Source: a virus
Direction: 5' to 3' (one strand)
Length of the DNA stretch: 21,728 nucleotides
Virus record (IMG/VR): IMGVR_UViG_3300025767_000147
Span: 1 to 21,728 of that record
In this document: in pieces, positions 7,292 through 14,769 of the stretch
Position numbering within the stretch: the stretch's first letter is position 1
Layout of the letters: every line of letters starts with the position of its first letter
The notes under the pieces: generated by a model
Told to the model about the DNA's origin: nothing
What the model saw: only the letters and a program-made list of their open reading frames with translations
Databases searched by the model: none
Program-made: the position numbers and the translations under genes

Positions 7292-8894
7292 TGAAGGCTA
7301 TATGGGCAATCCCAATGTTAAACGGGATGGCGTAGAAGCAGAATTTAGTGAAACCGAGATTAAAGAATACAGAAAATGTATGATGGATCCTGCTTATTTT
7401 GCTAGAACATATTTAAAGGTTATATCATTGGACGAAGGTTTAGTTCCATTTGATCTATATGACTATCAAGCAAATATGTTTAATCACTTTAACGATAATA
7501 GATTCTCTATTGTTTTAGCATGTAGACAATCTGGTAAATCTATTGCTGCTGTTGGTTACTTACTTTGGTATGCGTGTTTCCATTCAGAAAAAACTATTGC
7601 TATATTAGCTAACAAAGGTGCTACAGCTAGAGAAATGTTAGCTCGTGTTACTCTTATGTTAGAGAACCTACCCTTCTTTTTACAACCTGGGTGTAAAGCG
7701 TTAAATAAAGGTTCTATTGAATTTTCAAACAACTCAAAACTTATTGCTTCTGCAACTTCAGGTAGTTCTATTCGTGGTTTATCTATTAACTTATTGTTCT
7801 TAGACGAGTTTGCTTTTGTTGAAAATGACGCGCAGTTCTATACATCAACGTATCCTGTAGTTTCATCTGGTAAAGATACAAAGGTTATTATCACCTCAAC
7901 AGCTAATGGTATTGGTAATGTTTATCACAGAATCTGGGAAGGTGCTACTACATATACGAATGAGTATAAGGCGTTTAGAGTTGATTGGTGGGATGTTCCA
8001 GGAAGAGACGATGCTTGGAAAGCTCAAACAATTGCTAACACGTCTGAATTACAGTTTGATCAGGAATTTGGAAATAACTTCCATGGACGTGGTAATACAT
8101 TAATTGATGCTGGAGATCTTTTAGCTCAAAAATCTCAAAGACCGATGACATTTAATGAAAATCTGTTTATGTATGAGAAGCCAAAAGAAGGTCATAATTA
8201 TATAATGACTGTTGATGTATCTAAAGGCCGTGGGCAAGATTATAGTACGTTTAATATAATCGATACTTCAGTTAATCCATTTAAACAAGTAATGGTGTTT
8301 AGAGATAATAATATATCACCAATGTTATTACCAGACGTATGCTATAAATACGCTATGATATATAACAAAGCTTATATTATTGTTGAATCAAATGATCAAG
8401 GTGCTGTAGTTTGTAATGGACTATATTACGATTTAGAATACGAAAATATGTTTGTTGAATCACAAGTAAAGGCCAGCTCGATTGGTGCTACTATGACTCG
8501 AAGAGTAAAAAGAATTGGTTGTTCAACATTAAAAGACTTAATTGGTCAAAAGAAGCTGCACGTTATTGATGCAGAGACTATTAATGAAATGTGTACATTC
8601 GTTGCTCGAGGTAATTCTTTTGAAGCGCAGGCTCCTAACCACGATGATTTAGTTATGAACTTAGTAATGTTTGCTTGGTTTACAACAACAGATATATTCC
8701 AAGGATTGACTAATATTGATATGAAAAACTTATTATATCGTGAGCAGCTAAAAGCTATTCAAGATGATATGTTACCCTTTGGTATTATTAGTGACGGTAG
8801 TGATCATCATGTACAAGGCGTAGGAGATGGAGAAGGTAATGTTTGGTTTGAAGCTGAATATGAACGAGATCCACTTAATAGACGCTTAGTATAA
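7272..8894 (+). CDS. 17: Large terminase subunit gp17 (packaging ATPase-nuclease)
   Basis: Two-domain DNA-packaging motor, 540 residues against 610 in T4. The ATPase domain has the Walker A CRQSGKS (84-90), Walker B LLFLDEFA (174-181, catalytic Glu179) and the coupling motif TSTANG (208-213). The nuclease domain has the expected acidic residues: Asp315 (MTVDVSKGRGQDYS), Glu372 (IIVESNDQG) and Asp458/459 (PNHDDLVMN). They correspond to the T4 triad. All catalytic residues are present, so the protein should be active. The ATG used overlaps the end of gene 16 by 20 bases. The stop codon lies inside a late promoter element (8890-8897). Confidence 0.95.
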   Translation: MSRPKNDEGYMGNPNVKRDGVEAEFSETEIKEYRKCMMDPAYFARTYLKVISLDEGLVPFDLYDYQANMFNHFNDNRFSIVLACRQSGKSIAAVGYLLWYACFHSEKTIAILANKGATAREMLARVTLMLENLPFFLQPGCKALNKGSIEFSNNSKLIASATSGSSIRGLSINLLFLDEFAFVENDAQFYTSTYPVVSSGKDTKVIITSTANGIGNVYHRIWEGATTYTNEYKAFRVDWWDVPGRDDAWKAQTIANTSELQFDQEFGNNFHGRGNTLIDAGDLLAQKSQRPMTFNENLFMYEKPKEGHNYIMTVDVSKGRGQDYSTFNIIDTSVNPFKQVMVFRDNNISPMLLPDVCYKYAMIYNKAYIIVESNDQGAVVCNGLYYDLEYENMFVESQVKASSIGATMTRRVKRIGCSTLKDLIGQKKLHVIDAETINEMCTFVARGNSFEAQAPNHDDLVMNLVMFAWFTTTDIFQGLTNIDMKNLLYREQLKAIQDDMLPFGIISDGSDHHVQGVGDGEGNVWFEAEYERDPLNRRLV

Positions 8895-8897
8895 ATA
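8890..8897 (+). promoter_or_regulatory. Late promoter P1 upstream of sheath gene 18
   Basis: Exact TATAAATA overlapping the gene 17 stop codon. Predicted start A8903. First of three in 76 bases. Confidence 0.75.
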
Positions 8898-8908
8898 GTC
8901 TTAGAATC

Positions 8909-8926
8909 ATTATTTATATAAATAAT
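8909..8926. repeat. 18-bp perfect palindrome with back-to-back late promoter elements
   Basis: ATTATTTATATAAATAAT is its own reverse complement. It therefore contains TATAAATA on the + strand (8917-8924) and on the - strand (8911-8918), overlapping by two bases. Confidence 0.8.
8917..8924 (+). promoter_or_regulatory. Late promoter P2 upstream of sheath gene 18
   Basis: Exact TATAAATA. Predicted start G8930. It lies inside the palindrome 8909-8926 and so has a mirror element pointing into gene 17. Confidence 0.65.
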
Positions 8927-8957
8927 ACTGATTGAATATAACCGTATTATGAAAACT

Positions 8958-8965
8958 TATAAATA
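8958..8965 (+). promoter_or_regulatory. Late promoter P3, nearest to sheath gene 18
   Basis: Exact TATAAATA. Predicted start A8971, which gives a 19-base leader carrying the strong Shine-Dalgarno GAGAGGA (8976-8982), 7 bases before the ATG. This is probably the main promoter for the sheath. Confidence 0.8.
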
Positions 8966-8989
8966 AACTCAATTTGAGAGGACACAACA

Positions 8990-10660
8990 ATGGCATTTCA
9001 AGTATCACCAGGCGTCCAAGTCAAGGAAATTGACGCATCGGGCGTAATACCTGCAGTATCAACCAGTATTGGTGGATTCGCAGGGTCTTTTAATTGGGGT
9101 CCAGTCGAAGAAGTTCGCACGGTTAGTTCAGAAACAGAATTAGCTAGCATCTTTGGAACACCAGATTCCGATACATTTAAGTACTTTTTAACAGCAGCAT
9201 CATTCCTAAAGTATGGTAACGCTCTTAAAGTAGTACGAGTAGCATCAGGTCACTTAAACGCGACCGACGGTACTGCTAAACTAGTCAAAAACGAAGATCA
9301 TTATGATTCTTTAACTCATGATGGTAGCTTTATAGCTAAGTATCCAGGTAAACTGGGTAACTCGCTTAAGGTAACAATCTGTCCAGCTGATACTACAGCT
9401 TGGGCAGCATTTAACGAAGCAGGAAGCTTCGATGGCATTCCAGGAACATCTGATTCTGCGGCTCTTTTAGGACATTCAAACGATGAATTACACATTGCTG
9501 TTGTCGATGTGGATGGCACATGGAGTGGTACTGCTGGTACTGTTTTGGAAGCATTCCAATTCGTATCTCAGGCTTCAGATGCTAAAAAATCAGATGGACA
9601 AAGTAACTACTACAAAGAAGTAATTAATAGAACATCAAAGTATGTATATTGGACAGGTCATCCTACTGCATTAACCGATGCTGGTGAATCTCTTGCTGGT
9701 CAAGCTTCAGCTACAGCTTATGTAACTGGAACTGCTGCTATTGAATCTGCAATGGCTGGTGGTACTGATGATAACACACCAACAACTGGCGAAATTGGTA
9801 ACGGATTTGATCTATTAGCTGATGCTGAAACCATTGATGTTAACCTTTTGTTTGCATATCCAGACACTAATGGCACTAAAGATATTGCTGATAAGCTTAT
9901 TGCTATCTGTAATGCTAGAAAAGACTGTATGGCATTTGTATCTCCTCCAATCGATGACTCAGTTGGAACCGATACTCCGGCCGCTGATGTTAAAGCTTGG
10001 GCCGATACTCTTCCTTCAACTTCATATGCCGCTACTGATTCTGGCGCTGTATACGTATACGATAAGTATAATGATGTATACCGTTGGTTAGGAGCTTCTG
10101 GTCTTTGTGCTGGTCTTTGTGCCAACACAGACGATGTTGCCGATGCTTGGTTCTCTCCAGCTGGTGTTAATAGAGGTCAACTTTTTGGAGTTACTAAACT
10201 AGCTTACAATCCTAAGAAAGCTGATAGAGATACTCTCTATAAAGCAAGAGTTAATCCTCTCGTTTCTTTCCCTGGACAAGGTACAATGCTGTTTGGTGAT
10301 AAGACACTATTAAGCAAGCCTAGTGCATTTGATAGAATCAATGTACGAAGACTGTTTATCGTATTGGAAAAGGCAGTTGCTACTGCAGCTAAAGCTCAAC
10401 TCTTTGAATTCAACGACGAATTTACAAGAGCTCAGTTTAGAAATATGCTTGAACCATTTATGAGAGACGTTAAAGGTAGACGTGGTATGACAGACTTTAG
10501 AGTCATTTGTGATACTACAAATAACACTGGTCAAGTAATTGACGCTAATAGATTTGTTGCTGATATCTTTATCAAGCCTTCAAGATCTATTAACTTCATA
10601 ACACTTAACTTTATTGCAACACGAACCGGAGTTGATTTCTCAGAAATCGCCGGTAGTTAA
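8990..10660 (+). CDS. 18: Tail sheath protein gp18
   Basis: Contractile sheath subunit, 556 residues (T4: 659). The N-terminus MAFQVSPGVQVKEIDASG with the GGFAGSFNWGPVEE region (about 28-41) is typical. The conserved C-terminal core is seen at about 435-550: AFDRINVRRLFIVLEKAV, FEFNDEFTRAQFRNML, then a FIKPSRSINFITLNFIATRTGVDFSEI-type end (described by region). The middle, about 120-300, is the variable protruding part and accounts for the smaller size. The codons are visibly more C-ending than in neighbours such as gene 17, in keeping with high late expression. It is preceded by three late promoters and the best Shine-Dalgarno in the area. Confidence 0.95.
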   Translation: MAFQVSPGVQVKEIDASGVIPAVSTSIGGFAGSFNWGPVEEVRTVSSETELASIFGTPDSDTFKYFLTAASFLKYGNALKVVRVASGHLNATDGTAKLVKNEDHYDSLTHDGSFIAKYPGKLGNSLKVTICPADTTAWAAFNEAGSFDGIPGTSDSAALLGHSNDELHIAVVDVDGTWSGTAGTVLEAFQFVSQASDAKKSDGQSNYYKEVINRTSKYVYWTGHPTALTDAGESLAGQASATAYVTGTAAIESAMAGGTDDNTPTTGEIGNGFDLLADAETIDVNLLFAYPDTNGTKDIADKLIAICNARKDCMAFVSPPIDDSVGTDTPAADVKAWADTLPSTSYAATDSGAVYVYDKYNDVYRWLGASGLCAGLCANTDDVADAWFSPAGVNRGQLFGVTKLAYNPKKADRDTLYKARVNPLVSFPGQGTMLFGDKTLLSKPSAFDRINVRRLFIVLEKAVATAAKAQLFEFNDEFTRAQFRNMLEPFMRDVKGRRGMTDFRVICDTTNNTGQVIDANRFVADIFIKPSRSINFITLNFIATRTGVDFSEIAGS

Positions 10661-10674
10661 TTAGGAGAAGAAAA

Positions 10675-11202
10675 ATGGCAATTTTAGGCGTAGATGATTT
10701 TAAATCCAAGCTAGTAGGTGGTGGAGCACGTTCTAACATGTTCAAAGTAACATGTAACTTCCCTGCTTATGCTCAAGGTGATGTTGAACTTTCTTCTTTC
10801 ATGATTAAAGGCGCGCAATTTCCTTCATCAGTAGTAGCTCCTGTACCCGTATTATTCAGAGGCAGACAACTACAACTCGCTGGTGATAGGACTTTTGAAC
10901 CCGTTACATTGACTATAATCAATGATACTGGTTTCGAAGTACGAAACGCTTTCGAGAGATGGATGAATGGTATCAGCGAACACAATAATAATACTGGAGC
11001 AAGTAATCCAACAGATTACATGGCCGATATTATTGTTGAGCAGCTAAATAAGCAAGGTGATGTAACTAAGACTTACGATATGAGAGGTTGTTTTCCAACA
11101 AATCTTTCTACAATCGAACTTTCATACGATAATGAAAACCAGATTGAAGAATTTACTGTTGAGCTACAAGTTCAGTATTGGGAGTCCGGTACCACTTCTT
11201 AA
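10675..11202 (+). CDS. 19: Tail tube protein gp19
   Basis: Tube subunit, 175 residues (T4: 163). Its polymer forms the inner DNA channel inside the sheath. Family pattern: SNMFKVTCNFPAY (about 20-32), then SSFMIKGAQFPSS (40-52), the VTLTIINDTGFEVRNAFERWMNGI region (77-100), and the C-terminal FPTNLSTIELSYDNENQIEE strand pair (about 140-159). It stands 14 bases after gene 18 with the Shine-Dalgarno ttaggag, so it is in one transcription unit with the sheath, as in T4. A second protein of the same fold is encoded at 16534-16992. Confidence 0.93.
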   Translation: MAILGVDDFKSKLVGGGARSNMFKVTCNFPAYAQGDVELSSFMIKGAQFPSSVVAPVPVLFRGRQLQLAGDRTFEPVTLTIINDTGFEVRNAFERWMNGISEHNNNTGASNPTDYMADIIVEQLNKQGDVTKTYDMRGCFPTNLSTIELSYDNENQIEEFTVELQVQYWESGTTS

Positions 11203-11207
11203 AGGGT

Positions 11208-11215
11208 TATAAATA
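11208..11215 (+). promoter_or_regulatory. Late promoter for the portal/prohead unit
   Basis: Exact TATAAATA in the gap between genes 19 and 20. Predicted start A11221, with a 48-base leader that begins almost directly with a strong hairpin (11225-11244). Confidence 0.85.
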
Positions 11216-11224
11216 ATATTAGAC

Positions 11225-11244
11225 GAGGGGAGATAACTCCCCTC
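11225..11244 (+). repeat. Strong hairpin at the predicted 5' end of the portal transcript
   Basis: Perfect 8-bp GC-rich stem GAGGGGAG / CTCCCCTC with loop ATAA. It is flanked by outer arms AATATTA (11215-11221) and TAATATT (11248-11254). There is no T-run after it, so simple termination of gene 19 transcripts is doubtful. As RNA from the 11208 promoter, the stem would begin at +5. It may protect the 5' end or slow read-through from gene 19. Confidence 0.75.
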
Positions 11245-11268
11245 CGATAATATTGAGGTAGAATAAAA

Positions 11269-12762
11269 ATGGCAGAACTTTTTGGTTTTGAGATCAATAG
11301 AAAGGGCGGAAAGGAACCCGACCTTCCTTCTTTTGTTCCCAATACAGACGAAGATGGCGTAGGAGTCATTAACAGCGGTGGTCACTTCGGCCAGTACGTT
11401 GATATTGATGGTGACTCGGCTAAAAACGAAGTTGACCTTATTTTAAAGTATAGGGACATTGCATCACATCCAGAATGCGACGCAGCAATCGAAGATATTG
11501 TAAATGAAGCGATTGTAGGTGATAATAGATCAGCACCTATTGAAATTATTATGGATGAACTAAAGGCATCGGATAAGATTAAAGGTGCTATTAAAGAAGA
11601 GTTTGAAAACGTAATATCCTTATTACATTTTAATTCTTACTCTCATGATATATTTAGAAAATGGTATATTGATGGTAGATTACCATATCATATTATTATT
11701 GATAACGCAAACCCAAAAAAGGGTATACAAGAATTAAGATATATTGATCCAATTAAGCTTAGAAAGATTAAAGAGATCCAAGAAGAAAAAGATCCTAAGA
11801 CTGGAGCCAATATAATTAAGAAGTCAGAAGAGTACTTCTTATTTCAAGATGGAACTATGGCTGGAAATAACCAGGGATTAAAAATTCACCCAGATTCAAT
11901 TGCGTATTGTACTTCGGGCATGTTAGATCCATCACGTAAAAGAATCTTATCTCACTTACAGAAAGCTATCAAACCGACAAATCAGTTAAGAATGATGGAA
12001 GACTCATTGGTAATCTATAGAATATCAAGAGCACCAGAAAGACGTATCTTCTATATTGATGTTGGTAACCTCCCTAAAGGTAAAGCTGAAGAATATTTGA
12101 AAAACATTATGGGTCAATACAGAAATAAATTGGTCTATGATGCTAGTACCGGAGATATTAAAGATGACCGTAAACATATGTCGATGCTCGAAGACTTCTT
12201 CCTACCGCGTAGAGAAGGTGGCAGGGGTACAGAAATTTCGACCCTCCCAGGAGGAGAAAATCTCGGACAAATTGACGACATCATATACTTCCAAAAGAAA
12301 CTATACAAGTCGCTCAACGTTCCTGCTAATCGTTTAGAACAAGAGTCTGGTTTTAACTTAGGTAGATCCACAGAGATCTCTAGAGATGAAGTTAAATTTA
12401 AGAAATTCTTAGATAGATTAAGAAAAAGATTTAGCGATCTATTTTTACAACTACTCAGAACACAATGTTTATTAAAGGGTATTGTAACTAAAGAGGATTG
12501 GGCTAAATTTAAAGAAGATATCGCATTTGATTTTATTGAAGATAATTATTTTAGTGAATTAAAAGAAGCTGAAATTATGAGAGAACGATTTGAAATGCTA
12601 TCACAAATGGACGAATATGTTGGAAAGTATATTTCTAATGAATGGATCCGTAAAACAGTTTTAAGACAGTCTGATGATGAGATTGCCGAAATTAAGAAGC
12701 AAATAGATGCTGAAAGAGCTTCTGGCGAAATCGAAGATGAAGATGACGATCTTGAAGATTAA
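11269..12762 (+). CDS. 20: Portal protein gp20
   Basis: Head portal vertex protein, 497 residues (T4: 524). A dodecamer of it starts prohead assembly and passes DNA. Recognised blocks: DLILKYRDIASHPECDAAIEDIVNEAI (about 56-82), the FRKWYIDGRLPYHIIID region (about 128-144), QELRYIDPIKLRKIKEI (about 153-169), SRAPERRIFYIDVGNLPKGKAEEY (about 253-276), and GRGTEISTLPGGENLGQIDDI (about 321-341). The C-terminus is strongly acidic (EIEDEDDDLED). The ATG at 11269 has a modest Shine-Dalgarno (tgaggt). It is in T4 order, followed by 67-21-22-23. Confidence 0.95.
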   Translation: MAELFGFEINRKGGKEPDLPSFVPNTDEDGVGVINSGGHFGQYVDIDGDSAKNEVDLILKYRDIASHPECDAAIEDIVNEAIVGDNRSAPIEIIMDELKASDKIKGAIKEEFENVISLLHFNSYSHDIFRKWYIDGRLPYHIIIDNANPKKGIQELRYIDPIKLRKIKEIQEEKDPKTGANIIKKSEEYFLFQDGTMAGNNQGLKIHPDSIAYCTSGMLDPSRKRILSHLQKAIKPTNQLRMMEDSLVIYRISRAPERRIFYIDVGNLPKGKAEEYLKNIMGQYRNKLVYDASTGDIKDDRKHMSMLEDFFLPRREGGRGTEISTLPGGENLGQIDDIIYFQKKLYKSLNVPANRLEQESGFNLGRSTEISRDEVKFKKFLDRLRKRFSDLFLQLLRTQCLLKGIVTKEDWAKFKEDIAFDFIEDNYFSELKEAEIMRERFEMLSQMDEYVGKYISNEWIRKTVLRQSDDEIAEIKKQIDAERASGEIEDEDDDLED

Positions 12763-12767
12763 ATTAT

Positions 12768-12775
12768 TATAAATA
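12768..12775 (+). promoter_or_regulatory. Late promoter for the prohead core / capsid unit
   Basis: Exact TATAAATA six bases after the gene 20 stop. Predicted start A12781, only 15 bases before the ATG at 12796; the transcript would begin right at its Shine-Dalgarno (aaagga). This is the nearest perfect late element upstream of genes 21, 22 and 23. Confidence 0.82.
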
Positions 12776-12795
12776 TATACAAAGGAAATAGAATA

Positions 12796-12963
12796 ATGAG
12801 TATTATAGATTTGATTGATAATGTAAAAGGCGGAGACAACGTTCAAGCTGCTAAGGAATTTAATAGCATTATGGCTGACAAGTTGACTGCTGCAATGGAT
12901 GCTAAAAAGATTGAAGTAGCATCAACATTACAAGACAGACAACGCTCCAAATTGGAGCAATAG
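12796..12963 (+). CDS. 67: Small prohead core protein, gp67-like (55 aa)
   Basis: A short gene that is easily overlooked. Translation from 12796 gives 55 residues: MSIIDLIDNVKGGDN start, then EFNSIMADKLTAAMDAKKIE (residues 21-40), and a polar end. The EFNSIM-DK-AAM-AKKIEVA pattern is that of the gp67 prohead core family, known from T4 as an internal scaffold protein cut by gp21. The position between 20 and 21 is exactly that of T4 gene 67. T4's gene 68 is absent. Shine-Dalgarno aaagga, with its own late promoter. It is smaller than T4 gp67 (about 80 aa), mainly because the acidic tail is missing. Confidence 0.85.
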   Translation: MSIIDLIDNVKGGDNVQAAKEFNSIMADKLTAAMDAKKIEVASTLQDRQRSKLEQ

Positions 12964-12974
12964 GAAATAAGTAA

Positions 12975-13628
12975 ATGAAACTTATAGCAGAATATAACGA
13001 CAGTAACCTAGAGGTTATTGAAGAAAAAGTTAATGGCAAAAAGACTCTCGTAATTGAGGGTGTTTTTATGCAAGCTGACGCTAAAAATAGAAATGGTCGT
13101 GTCTATGAGAGATCTATTTTAGAAAATGCTGTTAACAAATACGTAAAAGAACAAGTAAGTACTGGAAGAGCTGTTGGGGAATTAAACCACCCTGAAGGTC
13201 CTTCCATTAACTTAGATAAAGTTTCACATAAGATTACTGAACTCCGATGGGACGGAAGTAATGTTATAGGAAAAGCATCAATCCTTAATACCCCTATGGG
13301 CAATATCGTAACTGGTTTGTTAGAAGGCGGAGTTAAGCTTGGTGTATCAAGTCGTGGTATGGGAAGTCTTGTGCAAAAGAATGGCGCTATGTATGTGAAA
13401 GATGACTTTATGTTGTCTACAGTAGATATCGTTCAAGACCCTTCAGCTCCAGAGGCATTTGTCAATGGAATTATGGAAGGTGTTGATTGGGTATGGAATA
13501 ATGGTGTACTTTGCCCACAAGAAGTTGAAAAAATTGAGACTGAAATCAAGGAAGCTCGAGGTATGCGTTCATCGGATATTGAGATTAAAGCTTTTAAGAA
13601 TTTCCTCTCTAAACTTGTAAATTCTTAA
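12975..13628 (+). CDS. 21: Prohead core protease gp21
   Basis: Serine protease that matures the prohead by cutting scaffold and capsid proteins after Glu. It has 217 residues (T4: 212). Seen: the FMQADAKNRNGRVYERSIL block (31-49), the likely catalytic His72 in GELNHPEGPS, the likely catalytic Ser in GVSSRGMGSL (Ser125/Ser126), and VDIVQDPSAPEAF (150-162), which holds the conserved Asp. The His-Ser arrangement fits the family fold shared by T4 gp21 and herpesvirus/HK97 proteases. The gene stands 11 bases after the gp67-like gene, with Shine-Dalgarno aggaa. Confidence 0.93.
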   Translation: MKLIAEYNDSNLEVIEEKVNGKKTLVIEGVFMQADAKNRNGRVYERSILENAVNKYVKEQVSTGRAVGELNHPEGPSINLDKVSHKITELRWDGSNVIGKASILNTPMGNIVTGLLEGGVKLGVSSRGMGSLVQKNGAMYVKDDFMLSTVDIVQDPSAPEAFVNGIMEGVDWVWNNGVLCPQEVEKIETEIKEARGMRSSDIEIKAFKNFLSKLVNS

Positions 13629-13642
13629 TAGGAGAATAAATT

Positions 13643-14746
13643 ATGTCTAATGACGAAATGCAAAACGATTTAGTCGAAGACGTATCAGAAACTGAAGAGC
13701 TTACTACCGAGGAGCTCGTTGAAGACGAACAAGTTCAAGACGAAGAAATCGTAGAAGCTAGTGATGACGCTGAGGATGAGGATGAAGACGAAGAGGAAGA
13801 AGTTGAGGAGTCTGCTGATGAAGAAGACGACGAAGACGAAGAGCCTGTAGTTGAAATGCCGAAAACCAAAGCTGCTATCATGGCATCAGTAAATGATATG
13901 TTGAAGAAATCGAAAAAAGAAGGTGCACAGAAGATCTATGCTCAAGTATATAAGGTAATCAATGCTCCAGACGTTGAAGGCCCCAAAGTAGCCAAGGAAG
14001 ATGTCGATGTCGACGTTAGCCACATTGACTACCAAGAGGACTTAGATAGTTTGGTCGCTGAAGAAGCTACTTTATCTGACGGATTCCAAGCGAAAGCTGG
14101 AATCATTTTTGAAGCTGCTTTGAAGTCCAAAGTAAGTGCAGAAATTGAGAGATTAGAGTCTGAGTACGTTCAAAACCTTGAAGAAGAAGTAACTGAAATC
14201 AAGTCCGAGCTAGTAGAAAAGGTAGATTCATACCTTAACTACGTGGTTGGTAACTGGATGGAAGAAAATAAAGTAGCAGTTGAAACTGGTCTTAGGACTG
14301 AAATTGCTGAAGACTTTATGGCTTCTCTACAATCAGTGTTCAAAGAACATTACATTGAGATTCCAGAAGGTAAGGTTGACCTGGTCGACGAATTAGCCGA
14401 GCAAGTTGCTGAACTGGAAGAGTCTCTAAATAAATCAATTGAAGAGAATATCGCACTTACTGAGTCTGTTTCCGGATTGGAAAGAGCTGAGATTGTACGA
14501 AATGCTTCTTCTGGGCTAGCATTGACTGAAGCTGAAAAGCTTGCATCTTTGGTAGAAGATATTGATTTTGATACAGCAGAATCTTTCGAAATGAAAGTGA
14601 ATGTTGTTAAAGAATCATACTTCAGATCTGAAGTTCAAGAATCAGTAGATGAAGCTCAAAAATTGGTTGGTACTGACGAAGTTGCGGCTGACATCAGTGA
14701 ATCTATGGCTAGATATGCATCAGCTATCTCAAAATATAAAAAATAA
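13643..14746 (+). CDS. 22: Prohead scaffolding core protein gp22
   Basis: Main scaffold of the prohead core, 367 residues, longer than T4 gp22 (269). The N-terminal 75 residues are an extreme run of Glu/Asp, followed by MPKTKAAIMASVNDMLKKSKK (around 74-94) and long helical coiled-coil segments (about 150-300) rich in Glu/Leu. The end is SMARYASAISKYKK, a typical gp22 C-terminus. The acidic tail probably mimics DNA charge or is removed by gp21. This is inference, though several L-x-E sites fit. Shine-Dalgarno taggag; placed between 21 and 23. Confidence 0.9.
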   Translation: MSNDEMQNDLVEDVSETEELTTEELVEDEQVQDEEIVEASDDAEDEDEDEEEEVEESADEEDDEDEEPVVEMPKTKAAIMASVNDMLKKSKKEGAQKIYAQVYKVINAPDVEGPKVAKEDVDVDVSHIDYQEDLDSLVAEEATLSDGFQAKAGIIFEAALKSKVSAEIERLESEYVQNLEEEVTEIKSELVEKVDSYLNYVVGNWMEENKVAVETGLRTEIAEDFMASLQSVFKEHYIEIPEGKVDLVDELAEQVAELEESLNKSIEENIALTESVSGLERAEIVRNASSGLALTEAEKLASLVEDIDFDTAESFEMKVNVVKESYFRSEVQESVDEAQKLVGTDEVAADISESMARYASAISKYKK

Positions 14747-14769
14747 ACGTCTTAATAGGAGAAACTTAA

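Noticed and set aside
8343-8350. TATAAATA inside gene 17
   Set aside because: It encodes conserved-looking Tyr-Lys-Tyr codons and lies over 600 bases from the next start; probably chance.
9718-10128. 136-codon open frame on the - strand over the sheath gene
   Set aside because: Fully antisense to well-conserved gp18 coding sequence, with no promoter or family resemblance.
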